DNA of 64,000 nucleotides, taken from assembly GCF_001659605.2 (NCBI RefSeq), contig NC_035164.2, forward strand, positions 15,958,295-16,022,294. Reading direction: 5' to 3'. Positions 9,981 through 21,730 of the stretch are shown here, piece after piece. Under the pieces are notes generated by a model. It was not told where the DNA came from, made no database searches, and saw nothing but the letters and a program-made list of their open reading frames with translations. The translations under genes and the position numbers were made by a program. How positions within the stretch are numbered: position 1 is the first letter of the stretch; each line of letters starts with the position of its first letter. Source of the DNA: Manihot esculenta (Eukaryota > Streptophyta > Magnoliopsida > Malpighiales > Euphorbiaceae).

Positions 9981-12153
9981 TGTAATACCCGGCTAGCTTC
10001 AGGCATCGGCATTCCTACCGTCCGATGGAATTCGATGATGTCGGAGGTTTCTAGAAGGGTAAAGGAAAGGTTTTCTCAAATGTTTTTAAGTGTTTTAAGG
10101 TGTTGAATGAGAAAAGAGTTGAGTTTTGAAGAGAAAAGACTAAGGAGGCTTTGGCCAGGTTCGGCCGCCGAAAGTGCCTTAGGTTTTGCCCCCGAAACTC
10201 CAAGTTCGGCCGCCGAACGTTGCCTGGTTTTGCATGCAGCTTTGGCTGCCGAAGGAGAGGCGGTTGGCCACCTATAAAAGGCCCCTTATCCGGATTTGAG
10301 ATGAGGTTTCTCTCTCTTTTCGGGTATAGATGAGTCCTTGATCTCCTTAGGTTGATTTGTTGTTGTTTCTTCAAATCTTTCAAAGTTAAGCAAGTTTTAA
10401 GTAGGTTTTATGTGATTTTGAAGAGTTTTGGAGCTTGGAGACTTGAGTTGGATTCTCCAGATCTTCAAGTTTGGATCGCCAATCCTCTCGGTCTTCAAGA
10501 GGTAAGTGTAGATCCTTCGCTTTTACAATGTTTTAAGTGGGTTTTATGAAGGGAAAGGGTTAGTTTGCATGAGTTTTGCATGGTTGTGCATGTGAGGGTT
10601 TATGGACCCCTTATGCCTTTGTATGCTATATGAGTTGTGTTAGGGGTTTTGAGCTTGGTCTAAGCCCCTATGTGCAAAAAGCAGTGTTTTTGCGTGTGTT
10701 TAAGAGGTTGGATGCATGTTTTGGGTGTTTGGAAGGTTTGGGAGGCTTGGTTGTGCATGAGGCTAAGTTTTGGATGAACTCAGGTTCGGCCCCCGCAAGA
10801 AGTTTCGGCCGCCGGACCCTTGTGGAGATAGTTTCGGCTGCCTAAACTTGCCCCCGAACGTTTGGACTTTCGGCTCTGGAAAGGACTTTCGGCCACCGAA
10901 GGTGCCGCCGAACATGCATGAGTTTCGTCTCTGAAGAGGGGGTTCGGCCGCCGAATGTGCCGCCGAAGGTGCCCTGTTCAGCCTTTCTTTACATGTTTTT
11001 CTATGCATGTTTGTGATGTTTTAGGGAGGGTTTTGGGGAGATGTTTAGAGTTATGTTAGAATGGTTTGGTACCTCATTTGAGTCCACCTGTGTAGGTTTG
11101 GACCCGAGGAACTGAGGAGGCCCCAAAGTTAGAGTTGGCCCAGAGTTAGTCAGCAGTGGCAGGTGAGTGGAACTAAACTTAATGGCTTTAATATGGAAAA
11201 GTAAATATTTTATCATGAATCATGCATCATTGATGCCATGCTATGTTACGGTGCATTGCATTAGTGCACACGAATATGTTGCATTGCATTATCCTTGTAC
11301 CTGGCACTGCTCCATGTACATTGCTTTATGTACGGTGCGGACATAGTTTTGGATTCATTAGCCCTCGTAAGAAAGTCCTGGAACAGCCCTGAGGGGACCA
11401 GGCACAAGGTACTTCGGTACTAGTGATTGAGATGAAGTCCTGAGAGCTCCTTTGTGGGCCAGGCACAGTTTGAGGGAATTTTGATTCGTCCGGCCGAGAT
11501 GGGTGACTTATTTGTGATGTGAGGCATTTCATGAGAGCATGTTTATCACCATGTTATTTTCACTGTTCTACTCACTGGGCTTTATAGCTCACCCCACTCC
11601 TTCCCCCCCCAGTTTTGCAGGGCCAGAGTTAGCTATGAGAAAGATCAGAGTCAGCAAGAGTAAAGAGTAAGTCAGGGCTATGGCTAAGGGTATGAGTTTG
11701 TACTAGACGTTTAGTGGACATGTATTTTAATGTATCTTGTTGTTCAGTTATGTAGAGACATGTTTTAACATGTATTGTATTCAGGGTTATAGTTTGTGCT
11801 TGGCCCTAGAGTGTGGATAATCCCTTTGTACGTGGACCCTGTTTTACGTTTCTTGACGAGAAATGTGTTGAACCAGGCCTGATGTAATATGCTGACCCAT
11901 CTAGATGTGGTTCTATGTGTTGAGACATAGTGCATACAGGTCAAGCTTGGTAAATGAAAGAAAAGTTTGAAGTAAAAGAGTTTTACAGTTTTAAAGTTTT
12001 AGCAGAAAATGTGGGTAATGTATGGGATTATTCCAGATGTTTAGAGAGTTTAGTGGCTTGCTACGAGTCTCGGCGGCCTTAAGCCGATCTGGATCCTAGT
12101 GCCGGTGGTGGTTCGGACCGTTACAGAGGGGTACCGGTTTCCGGGCTGTTACA
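9981..12153 (+). repeat. Element C 3' LTR
   Basis: A 2173-bp partner of the 5' LTR, with a TATA box at 10272-10279 and a splice donor at about 10501. It lacks two short palindrome-bearing units that the 5' copy has. It is followed by ATTTT, the TSD, and then satellite. Confidence 0.93.
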
Positions 12154-14122
12154 ATTTTATTCTCAATTGGAGCCTTTTTCGCAAATGTTTTATGCATAAA
12201 AACATGGGATTGACCATTTTGGCATTGAATAAAATCAAATATGAACTCAATTGGTGAACATGTTTCGGAGTTTCGGGTCTCACTTTTGCAATGGGAAACT
12301 TTTATCGTCATTTGAAGCATGTTCACAAATGGTTTGCACATAAAAACTTATATATGACCATTTTTGGGTTTGATAGTATCAAATATGAACTTATTTGGCA
12401 AACTTGTTCTATAGCTTCGGGACCCACTTTTGTAATGGTAAGCTTTTATTGTCATTTGGAACCTTTTCACAAATAATTTGCGCGTAAAAATTTGTATGTG
12501 GCTATTTTGGGCTTCGATGATATCAACTATGAACTTAGTTGGAAAACTTGTTCCAGAGTTTCGGATCCCACTTTTGTAAAGGTAAACTTTTATCGTCATT
12601 TGGAGCATTTTCACTAATGATTTGGGCGTAAAGACTTAAATGTGACCATTTTAGGCTTACGTAATAACAAATATGAACTTAGTTGAAAAACTTGTTCGGA
12701 AACTCTAGGACCCACATTTTTAAGGGTAAACTTTTATCACCAGTTGGAGCGTTTTTACAAATAATTTGTACATAGAAACTTATGTGTGACCATTTGGAAT
12801 TAAGTAATATCAAATATGAATATAATTGACAAACTTGTTCTGAAACTTCAGAATCCATTTTTATAAAGCTAAATAAACTTTTATCTTCATTTGAAGTATT
12901 TACACAAATGGTTTGTGTGTAAAAGCTAATAATAGGCCATTTAGGTTGGGTAATATGAAATCTGAACTTATTGGTAAACTTGTTTCAAAGTTTCAGGACC
13001 CATTTTTGCAATGGTAAAGTTTTATTGTCAGTTGGAGCTTCTTGACAAATGATATGTATGTAAAACTCGTATTGACCATTTTGGTTTAGTAATATCAAAT
13101 AAGGACTTAGTTGGCTAATTTTTTCCGGAACTCAATGATTCACTTTTATAATGATATACTTCTAAAGTCACTTGGAGCTGTTCACAAATGATTTGCGCGT
13201 AAAAATTTGTGATTGAACATTTTGGCATTGGGTAATATCAAATATGAATTTAGTTGGCAAACTTATTCTAAAGCTCCAGGATCTGCTGTAAAGGTAAACT
13301 TTTATCGCTAATTAGAGAGTATTTTTCACAAATAATTTGCATGTAAAAACTTGAGATTAACCATTTTGGCATTAGATAATATCAAATATAAACTTAGTTG
13401 GCAAACTTTTTTAAGAGTTCTGGGTCTCACTTTTGTAATGGTAAACTTTTATTGTCATTTGGAGCATTAAAATGATTTGCACGTAAAAATTTATATATGA
13501 CCATTTTTGGGTTAGATAGTATCAAATATGAATTTATTTGGCAAACTTATTTTGGAGCTCCAAGACCCACTTTTATAGTAAGCTTTTATCGATATTTGGA
13601 GCTTTTTCACAAATGATTTGTACATAAAGACTTGTATATGACTATTTTGGACATCAGTTATATCAAATATGAATTTAGTTGGGAAACTTGTTCCTGACTT
13701 TTGCATCCCACTTTATAGTGATGAACTTTTATTGTTAGTTAGAGCATTTTCACAAATTATTTGCACGTAAAAACTTATATGTGGCCATTTTGGGATTGTG
13801 CAATATCAAAGATGAATATAGTCGACAAACTTGTTGTCGAGCTCCGCAACCAACTTTTGTAAAGGTGAACTTATGTCTTTATTTGAAGAATTTTCACAAA
13901 TGATATGCATGTAAAAACTTGGGTGAGACCATTTTAGGGTTAGATAAGATAATTTATGAAATTAGTTGGCGAAATTGTTTCAATACTCTAGGACCCAATT
14001 TTGTAATGGTAAATTTTTATTATCAGTTAGAGCTTTTTCACAAATGATATGCGTGTAAAAACTTGTATTTGACCATTTTGGGGTTGGCTAATATGAAATA
14101 TGAACTCAGTTTGCAAACTTGT
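12154..14122. repeat. Tandem satellite, about 143-144 bp period (right block)
   Basis: About fourteen more monomers of the satellite at 3994-5194. The landmark recurs at about 12237, 12381, 12525, 12669, 12812, 12958, 13097, 13240, 13384, 13524, 13664, 13808, 13951 and 14095, steps of 139-146 bp. It ends in CTTGT at 14118-14122, the presumed TSD of the Tat element. Small open frames on the minus strand here are repeat translations. Confidence 0.92.
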
Positions 14123-14581
14123 TGATGATCTGAGATCTAGAAAAATAGGGTTTTACAAGGGTTCTGTGAACTAAAGAAAAACTTGGTTTGTGAGGAGACA
14201 TCGTCTCTCCTTTTATTCTGCTTTTCCAGTGGCGTGTCATGACCTTTCTGCTACAGGACCACATTTTCTGTCGTATGGACTCGTACATACAGATAATGCA
14301 GTGACCCTCCCTGTGTCAGGCGGCCATTTAATTCCCTCCGGCGCCTGAGCGGACAGGGCTGCGAAGTGACCGGACTTATTGTCCTTTCCTCTCATGACAA
14401 GGTTGGAGAGAAATAGACCGAATGGGCTGGGCCGGTCTGACTGGGGAGGTTTAGTAGGAGTCTGGCCTTGAAGCTGAGTGGGGTGGATCGGGCTCAGTCG
14501 GGAAGCCTAGGGGCCTTCGAGTCGCGGGCTGTCCTGATGGGCCAAGCTAGGGCCTGGGGCAAAGAAATCCAGCGGTTATCA
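14123..14581 (-). repeat. Tat/Retand-like element 3' LTR
   Basis: A 459-bp LTR of a minus-strand element. On the plus strand it begins TGATGATCTGAG at the satellite junction and ends GCGGTTATCA, so it has TG...CA ends. The pyrimidine-rich run 14582-14600 is the polypurine tract on the minus strand. Its partner LTR would lie beyond the right edge. Limits rest on end motifs and on the satellite boundary. Confidence 0.75.
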
Positions 14582-14632
14582 ATTGCCCCTTTACCTCCTC
14601 ATCAGTTATTGCATGATTGATGAGGGGGTAAA
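14582..14632. other. Tat polypurine tract within an inverted repeat
   Basis: The minus strand of 14582-14600 is a purine run (GAGGAGGTAAAGGGGCAAT) next to the LTR, the expected start site for plus-strand DNA synthesis. Positions 14590-14604 and 14618-14632 are 15-bp inverted repeats with one mismatch, separated by 13 bases. Confidence 0.65.
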
Positions 14633-15541
14633 TATCGAGGGTTATAATGACCGCGCCGCCCAAGGATAGCCTGCCTCAAAATATCTTTTCACCTCCTTAC
14701 TGTTTCAAATTTCAAATTCCCTCTGTCTTCTTGAAACTCTTATTCTCCTTTGCTCTCTGTGTGATTTGCTCATTCCGTCCTTCTGCTCTCTTCGCTTTCC
14801 TCTGCTCATCTGCTCTAACTGCTTTCCAGGTACGTCTCTTCTCTCACCATGGATAGCTCTAGTCTCCCCGATGTCGTCAACCTAGAGTCTAGCGTTACCC
14901 CGTCCAACATCAGAAACTTCATTTTCAGGGAGTACCTGGATACCTCCCTTTCTCACATCCGAGCCCCTTACCGGAATGAGAGGATTGTTCTTCCTGATCC
15001 TTCTCCTTCTGGTCTGGTCGACCCTTAGAAGGACGTCGGCTTGGTCTTCTTCACCAAGCAGTGGGAGTATGGTTTATCGTTTCCCTTCACTCCCTTCTTT
15101 ATCGAGGTCTTCCGGTACTTCGAGATCACCCCTCGAATGCTGACCCCTGATTCTGTTCTCTTCATGTCTTCTTTTGAATCTGTTTGTCGGAGCTGGGGGT
15201 TCACACCCACGGTGCGTCTGTTCGTTACTTTCTTCAGGCTAGTCAAGGCGAGCCAAAAGTTTTACTACTTTGCCCTCGCGGAGGGCTGTCAATTTTTACG
15301 GGTTATAAAGACTCTATCAAAGGCTGGGTAGAGGGGTTTATGGTGGTGGAGTTGAAGAAGAAAACTGGGCTAGTTTGGGAGCTCGATCTCCCCTGGGAGG
15401 ACGTGTCTCTGGGTTGCAACGACCTGCCCCAGTTGAACCTTACCGATCAAGTTGGGTTCATTCGACTGACTTCTGCAGAAAAGAAGTATGACGTCGAAAA
15501 GTGTTTATATGTGTCTAACCTTCGGAATACCAAGGATGCGG

Positions 15542-15629
15542 GTACTTTATTCCGTTTGCCTGCTTTGTTTTGTTTTTGTGGTTTTTATTGAGCACTGTTC
15601 TGACTTTCCCTGATTTTGGATTTTTGCAG
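15542..15629 (+). other. Predicted intron 1 of Tat antisense ORF
   Basis: An 88-base stretch with GTACTT at the donor, a T-rich run and TTTTTGCAG at the acceptor. Joining the flanks gives DAASGVKMDQ in one frame, in place of a stop. Confidence 0.6.
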
Positions 15630-16542
15630 CTTCCGGGGTGAAGATGGACCAGATCAAGCCTTTAAAGAACTTCACGCTATCTCGAGAGAGCATGAACACT
15701 GCTTTGGACTCCCTCCTGGCTGGGCGGTCGGTGGAAGAAACTGCCCAAAGGGTGGCTGAAGCTATTTCTTCCAGGTTTGCTAGCCGGCCTCCTCTTCCGG
15801 CTCCGGTTGCTTCTCAGGCTCCCAGACCGAGCTCTCGAGGCATTAGGTCTACCAGGACCTCCAGCCGCAGCAGGTCGAGCTCGGCTTCCCATTCTGCTCA
15901 GGCCTCCAGGTCCCCACGGGCCCCTACCGAAGGGGTGAAAAAGGCTCCTAGGCCGGTTGAAGATGCCAGGCGGGGGAGGACGAAGCCTGCCTTGCCTTCT
16001 GAGGGTGTTTCTGGGGAGGAGCTCAAGGCCTCCACAACTGAGGAGAGGGCTCCGGAAGGAGGGATGGAGGTTATCCCGGCGGGCGAAGGTGCCCAGGAGA
16101 CCCCTCTTGGGGTTGCCCCTACCTCCGAAAGAGTGGGGCCTAGGCCTATTGACGATGAGGATGTCGCAGAGAAGGTCGAGGACAAGCGTTCTGCTCCCCC
16201 CGAAGTGCCTGCCCCAGTTCCCGTCCTTAAGAAATCTCGGGCTTTAAGGAGACCGGCTCTGGCTCTTCCTCCTCTTGAGAAGAAGAAAGAGGCTCCCGTG
16301 GTGCCCCTGTTGTTGCTCCTGACAATGACATCTTGAACGCGGAGGATATTACTCATCAAACTCCAGCGAGCGTTGTAGCAGAGATCTTGCGGGAGCGGAT
16401 GTTCGGTGGGATCACGGAGGCTTCGGACCCTCGTTTGCTTGCTCTGACTGGGCTTTTGGTTGGTTTTACTCGAGAGCAGGCGGCATTTCGGTCTTGACCC
16501 CGAGGGGAGTTCGGAGATACAATCAGGGAGATGCTCTTGATG

Positions 16543-16614
16543 GTAGGTTGTCCTTTTTGTTTTCATTTTAGTTTTCTTTATTTCTTTGTTTTAACGGTTG
16601 TTTGCTCGTACTAG
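16543..16614 (+). other. Predicted intron 2 of Tat antisense ORF
   Basis: A 72-base T-rich stretch from GTAGGT to CTAG. Splicing joins REMLLM to VMGLFMEVDARDHSLW in frame. Confidence 0.55.
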
Positions 16615-17920
16615 GTGATGGGCCTCTTTATGGAGGTGGATGCTCGTGACCACTCTCTCTGGGAGTCGGTGGATCGCCGGATTGAGGAGGCACGCCTGAA
16701 GGAGAACTTATCAGCAACCAGTGACGCCAGGGGCAATCTCGCGGCCGCCCGAGAGCACTCCAGGTCCCTATAGATAGAACTTCATACTGCTCGAGAGGCC
16801 CTCAAGAGGGCTGATGGGAGGACAGCTGAGGCAGAAAATCAGCGTGACGAGGCTTTGAAGCAGCTGTTCTCCTTGGAGGAGATCCGGTGAGAAAGGGATG
16901 AGGCCCTAAGCCAGAAGGAGGGGGTCCAGCACCAGCACGAGCTGCTGAAGAAAGATTTTGATGCTGTGCAGGCTCAAAAGGAGGAAGCCCTAGCTTGGGT
17001 CGTGGTTCTGGAGTAAGAGCTGAGCAAGCAAGCTGAGAGCATTAAGGGCTTGACCTTGGCGGCAGAGGAGTCCAAACTTCAGAATCAACAACTCTGCCAA
17101 CAAGTCAATGCCTTGGAGAAAAGGTACTCAGCCTTGCTCAAAGATGCCAAAATGGCTGAGGATAGAGTCCAACTGGAGTGCGAGGAGCGTCTAAGGGAGT
17201 ATAAGGAGTTGGCCGAGCTAAAAAGGGAGATCCAGCAGGCCTGTGAAGCTTATCTCCAAGATTATAAGGACTCCTCGGAGCTGAAAACCAAGATAGCTGA
17301 GGCCTGTGAGGAACGACTTGCGGAATTCAAAGGCTCTGGCGAGATGAAGGCTGTTATATGGAATAAGAGCTTCTGCATGTTCGTTTCTGGATACAATCGG
17401 GGGCTGACGACTGCCAGATATGCCCCCTCCACCCCGTTGGCTGAACTCCGAGCTGCTGAGGAGGACTCTGATGGCGAGGAGGTGCTATACAGGGAGGATG
17501 ACAGACCATTACCCAAAGGAGCTTCTCGCGCTGCAGCTGAGCCTTCTGTAATACCCGGCTAGATTCCGGCATCGGAATCCCTACCTCCCGGCGGAATCTC
17601 CGTTGGAATCTGGAATTTTGATGATGCCAGAGTCTTCTAGAGGGGTAAAATGTGTTTCTAAAATATTTTCACATGATTTTATGATTTTAAATGAAAAAGA
17701 ATTGAGTTTTTAAAAGAAAAGACCAAGCAGGCTTTTGTCAGGTTCGGCCGCCGAAAATGAAGTTCGACCGCCGATCATGGGAACGTTTCGGGAGTGCCTT
17801 TGGCCTCCGAAAGCCTTGTTTAAACTCACCAAGGTTCGGCCGCCGAACCTCAAGTTCGGCCGCCGAACATGCATGAGTTTAGGGGGCACGTTAGGCCGCC
17901 GAAGGTGGTTCAGCAGGCCA

Positions 17921-17930
17921 ACTATAAAGA
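17921..17930 (+). promoter_or_regulatory. TATA box of element A 5' LTR
   Basis: ACTATAAAGA just downstream of the proximal GCC-palindrome cluster. Confidence 0.6.
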
Positions 17931-19480
17931 GCCCTCAGATCGGAAATGGGTGAGTTTTCTCCCCATTCTCGAGCTCAGGTGAGTTTTGGTCCTCCTTTGG
18001 TCGTTTTCATGTTTTCCTCTACCCATCCTTCAAGTTTTCATGAGATCTACCTTTTGTTTTGAAGTTTTGAAGTTTTGATCAAGGTTTTGAGAGCTTGGAG
18101 ACTTGTAGAGCTTGGGTCCTCCATATCTCAAGCTTTGGGATCGCACCACCCCTCGATCTTCAAGAGGTAAGTGTAGATCCTTACCTTCCTAGTGTTTTAA
18201 TGAAGTTTTAAGTGAGTTTATGGGAGTTTTTATGGGTAAATATGCATGTTTAGGTTTATGTGGGTTTTATGCCCAATGTATGTTTATGCCTGGTTATGTG
18301 ATGTTATGTTGAATGTTTAAGCTAGTTTATGCATGTGGGAGAGTGTATGCATGATTGGGAAAGAGCAAGTGAGCTTATGGGTTGTTTTGATGGTTTTGGC
18401 CTATGTGGGTCATAAGCTATCTATGTATGCTTTTGATGTTGTTTTTCGAGTTTAAGCAAGTTGTTAAGCTCCTTTGTGCATGGTTAAGAGTTTGTGCATG
18501 TGTTAAGAAGTTTGGTGCTTGTTTTGGGGTGTTTGAAATGGTTTGGGAGGCTGTTGATGCATGAGGCTGAGTTCTGGACGAACTCAGGTTCGGCCGCCGA
18601 AGGTGGTTTCGGCCGCCGAACCTGCCTATGGATGCATGGATTGGCCGCCAAACCTTGCCCCCGAAAGTTGTGTTTTGGAGCCGAAGCAGACTTTCGGCCG
18701 CCGAAGGTGATGTTCGGCCGCCGAAAGTGTCTGACTTTCGTCTCTGGAGAAAGGGTTCGGCCGCCTAAAGTGTCCCCGAACCTGCATGACTTTCGTCTCT
18801 GGAAGGGACCTTCGGCTGCCGAAAGTGCCCTGTCCAGCCCTTTCTTGAGTGTTCTGTATGCATGTTTCTAGGATGTTTTAGGGGGTTTTTGGGGAATTGT
18901 TTACGAGTCGTTTAGAGTATGTTTGGCACCTCATGTGATAGTCAGCAGCTTCAGCTGCTTACTTGCGGATTTGCGGTGCAAATCCATCCCACATCGGAAG
19001 ATTTGAAGGAAATTGAATTGTATATAATAGCTAGCACAGAACTACTAAATAACTTGGGTTAACCATTTTGGGCCAAGTGGAAAGTGGGTCCAAAAGTTAT
19101 TTGGGCCAGTTCGGGCCCGGCTGTCAGAGCTAGTGGGCCTGCGAGGAAAGGGCTACCCGTGAGAGACGAGGTGGAGCCGCCCGAGGTACTAGCGAACCAC
19201 AATACCCGAGGGTTCGGTCCTGGTTAGCAATTGTAAGGGATTCTGTTGCGACGAGGACGTTGCAAAAATTTAGCGGGACCGAGTGTGATAGTCAGCAGCT
19301 TCAGCTGCTTACTTGCGGATTTGCGGCGCAAATCCATCCCACATCGGAAGATTTGAAGGAAATTGAATTGTATAGAATAGCTAGCACAGAACTACTAAAT
19401 AATTTGAGTTAACCATTTTGGACCAAGTGGAAAGGGGGTCCAAAAGTTATTTGGGCCAGTTCAGGCCCGGCTGTTTCAAT

Positions 19481-19492
19481 TGGTATCAGAGC
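19481..19492 (+). other. TRIM primer-binding site
   Basis: TGGTATCAGAGC two bases after the second TRIM LTR. Copies with a final T occur at 19844-19855 and 20235-20246. The first unit lost its copy by a short deletion at about 19123. Confidence 0.85.
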
Positions 19493-19673
19493 CACCCTGG
19501 GTCAGATAAATTGTGCGGAGCTAGTGGGCCTGCGAGGAAAGGGCTACCCGTGAGAGACGAGGTGGAGCCACCCGAGGTACTAGCGAACCACAATACCTAA
19601 GGGTCTGATCCTGGTTAGCAATTGTAATGGATTCAGTTGCGACGAGGACGTCGCAAAATTTAGTGGGACCGAG

Positions 19674-19841
19674 TGTAACAGTCAGCTGCCTTCTTGGCGG
19701 AATTGCGACAACTGACCGTCCCACATCGGAAGATTGAAAATAGCTAGCACAGAACTACTAAATAACTTGGGTTAACCATTTTGGACCAAGTGGAAAGTGG
19801 GTCCAAAAGTTATTTGGGCCAGCTTGGGCCCGACTGTTTCA
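19674..19841 (+). repeat. Divergent third LTR of TRIM array
   Basis: This 168-bp LTR starts TGTAACAGTCAGCTGCC, unlike the other four (TGTGATAGTCAGCAGC), and lacks the GAAGGAAATTGAATTG segment. It is closer to the solo TRIM LTR at 29671-29756. This suggests that two TRIM subtypes recombined to make the array. Confidence 0.8.
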
Positions 19842-21718
19842 ATTGGTATCAGAGTCACCCTGGGTCAGACAAATTGTGCAGAGCTAGTGGGCCTGCGAGG
19901 AAAGGGCTACCCGTGAGAGACGAGGTGGAGCCGCCCGAGATACTAGCGAACCACAATACCCGAGGGTTCGGTCCTGGTTAGCAATTGTAATGGATTCAGT
20001 TGCGACGAGGATGTCGCAAAAATTTAGCGGGACCGAGTGTGATAGTCAGCAGCTTCAGCTGCTTACTTGCGGATTTGCGGCGCAAATCCATCCCACATCG
20101 GAAGATTTGAAGGAAATTGAATTGTATATAATAGCTAGCACAGAACTACTAAATAACTTGGGTTAACCATTTTGGGCCAAGTGGAAAGTGGGTCCAAAAG
20201 TTATTTGGGCCAGTTCGGGCCCGGCTGTTTCAATTGGTATCAGAGTCACTCTCGGTCAGACAAATTGTGCAGAGCTAGTGGGCCTGCGAGGAAAGGGCTA
20301 CCCGTGAGAGACGAGGTGGAGCCGCCCGAGGTACTAGCGAACCACAATACCCGAGGGTTCGGTCCTGGTTAGCAATTGTAATGGATTCAGTTGCGACGAG
20401 GACGTCGCAAAAATTTAGCGGGACCGAGTGTGATAGTCAGCAGCTTCAGCTGCTTACTTGTGGATTTGCGGCGCAAATCCATCCCACATCGAAAGATTTG
20501 AAGGAAATTGAATTGTATATAATAGCTAGCACAGAACTACTAAATAACTTGGGTTAACCATTTTGGGTCAAGTGGAAAGTGGACCTAAAAGTTATTTGGG
20601 CCAGTTCAGGCCCGACTGTTTCACCTCATTCGAGTCCACCTGTGTAGGATCGGACCCGTGGAACCGAGGAGGCCATCAGTGTTAGCAGTTGCAGAGTCAG
20701 TCCAGCGTCTGCCAGAGGTGAGTGGAACTAAACTTAATGTTTTAAATTAAGAAATTAAATGTTTTCAGAGCATGATCCATGCATCATAAAATGCCATGAT
20801 ATGTAGTAGGTTGTATTGCACTAGTATTCACGAATATGATGCATTGCATAATATGTTGTTGATGTGGATGAATCTTGAATGATCCTTTAGCCCTCAGTAC
20901 GATAATGAAATGATATGATATGACATGGTATGATATGAGATAGAAAGACCAGGTCGCCCCTGGCACTATGATAAATGTAAGCGAACACTAGGTGAGGCCT
21001 AATCGCCCCTGGTGTAGTTGGACATGTTATGACATGAGTTATGTAAGCGAATACTAGGTGTGGCCTCATCGCCCCTGGTATAGTTGGACATATTACGGTA
21101 TGTAGAGGGCTATTGGTGACAAATTCATCCTTGATGTGATATGTTTGTGATGTGATGCATTCCATGATAGCATACTATAAAATGAACTGTATTTCTTGTT
21201 TGGTTTCTGCTCATTAGGCTTTATAGCTCACCTCTCTCCCCTAACCCCAGGTTGGCAGGGTCAGAGATAGTTCAAGAAGTCACCAAGCTATGGCTATGGT
21301 TTTGATATGTAATAGAATAGTATTGGACATGATGTAATGTAAGTTTATGTAATGATGTAAAAGAGTTGTATTGTAAAATGATTTCATGTAATATGTTCAG
21401 AGTTTTAGTATTGTGCTTGGCCCGAGTTGGATAATCCCTTTGTACATGAGTTTTATTTTCCTTATGTTTATATATGTATTGGACCGAGTTTGACTTAGGG
21501 TATGCTGACCCTAGGGGTTCTATGAGTTCAGTCATAGTGCATACACAGGTCAAGCTGGGTAAAGGTAAAGTTTTTAATTGTTTTATGAGATGTTGTTCAT
21601 GTTTGGGATTATACCGACTGTACAGGATGCATAGTAGGCTTGCTACGGGTCCCGGCGGCCTTATGCCGATCTGGATCCTAGCGCCGGTAGCGATCCAGAT
21701 TTCCGGGTCGTTACAGAA

Positions 21719-21730
21719 TGGTATCAGAGC
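21719..21730 (+). other. Primer-binding site of element A
   Basis: TGGTATCAGAGC three bases after the 5' LTR; initiator tRNA-Met complement. Confidence 0.92.

Larger units (their letters stand above)
5195..12153 (+). mobile_element. Tekay-family element C, non-autonomous and degraded
   Basis: A complete LTR retrotransposon inserted in the satellite with a 5-bp TSD ATTTT (5190-5194 and 12154-12158). It has LTRs at 5195-7448 and 9981-12153, a primer site at 7452-7463, a hairpin at 9942-9963 and a polypurine tract at about 9968-9980. The 2.5-kb interior keeps only scraps of gag, protease and RT; integrase is missing apart from its last part. It cannot encode its own mobility proteins. It is a sister lineage to elements A, B and E. 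Confidence 0.93.
18934..20623 (+). mobile_element. Tandem TRIM array: five LTRs, four internal domains
   Basis: A 1690-bp insertion flanked by CCTCA (18929-18933 and 20624-20628) and absent from the 3' LTR of the same element. LTRs lie at 18934-19123 (end trimmed), 19284-19478, 19674-19841, 20038-20232 and 20429-20623. Typical LTRs are 195 bp, TGTGATAGTC to CTGTTTCA. Each internal domain of roughly 160-196 bp starts with a tRNA-Met primer site (intact in units 2-4), has a hairpin (TTGCGACG, AGGA, CGTCGCAA) and ends in a purine-rich GCGGGACCGAG. It has no coding capacity: this is a terminal-repeat retrotransposon in miniature in tandem form. Confidence 0.93.
17547..21715 (+). repeat. Element A 5' LTR (contains TRIM array)
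   Basis: Without the inserted TRIM array and its duplication it is about 2.47 kb, like its 3' partner. It has GCC-palindrome clusters at 17742-17900 and 18588-18825, TATAAA at 17923-17928, a splice donor AAGAG/GTAAGTG at 18167, and a degenerate tandem repeat near 20940-21095 (CGCCCCTGG motifs). It ends GGGTCGTTACA. Confidence 0.95.

Noticed and set aside
15677..16566. Long minus-strand frames opposite the Tat antisense gene
   Set aside because: They mirror the GC-rich third positions of the plus-strand coding region and match no family.
18934..20623. TRIM array as a Cassandra element with 5S rRNA sequence
   Set aside because: I see no 5S-like internal promoter or 5S gene sequence in the LTRs, and the LTR ends differ from those of Cassandra.
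21272..21553. 93-codon minus-strand frame in LTR A (repeated at 28209-28490)
   Set aside because: It occurs only as part of both LTR copies, has no domain, and lies in the untranslated U5 side.
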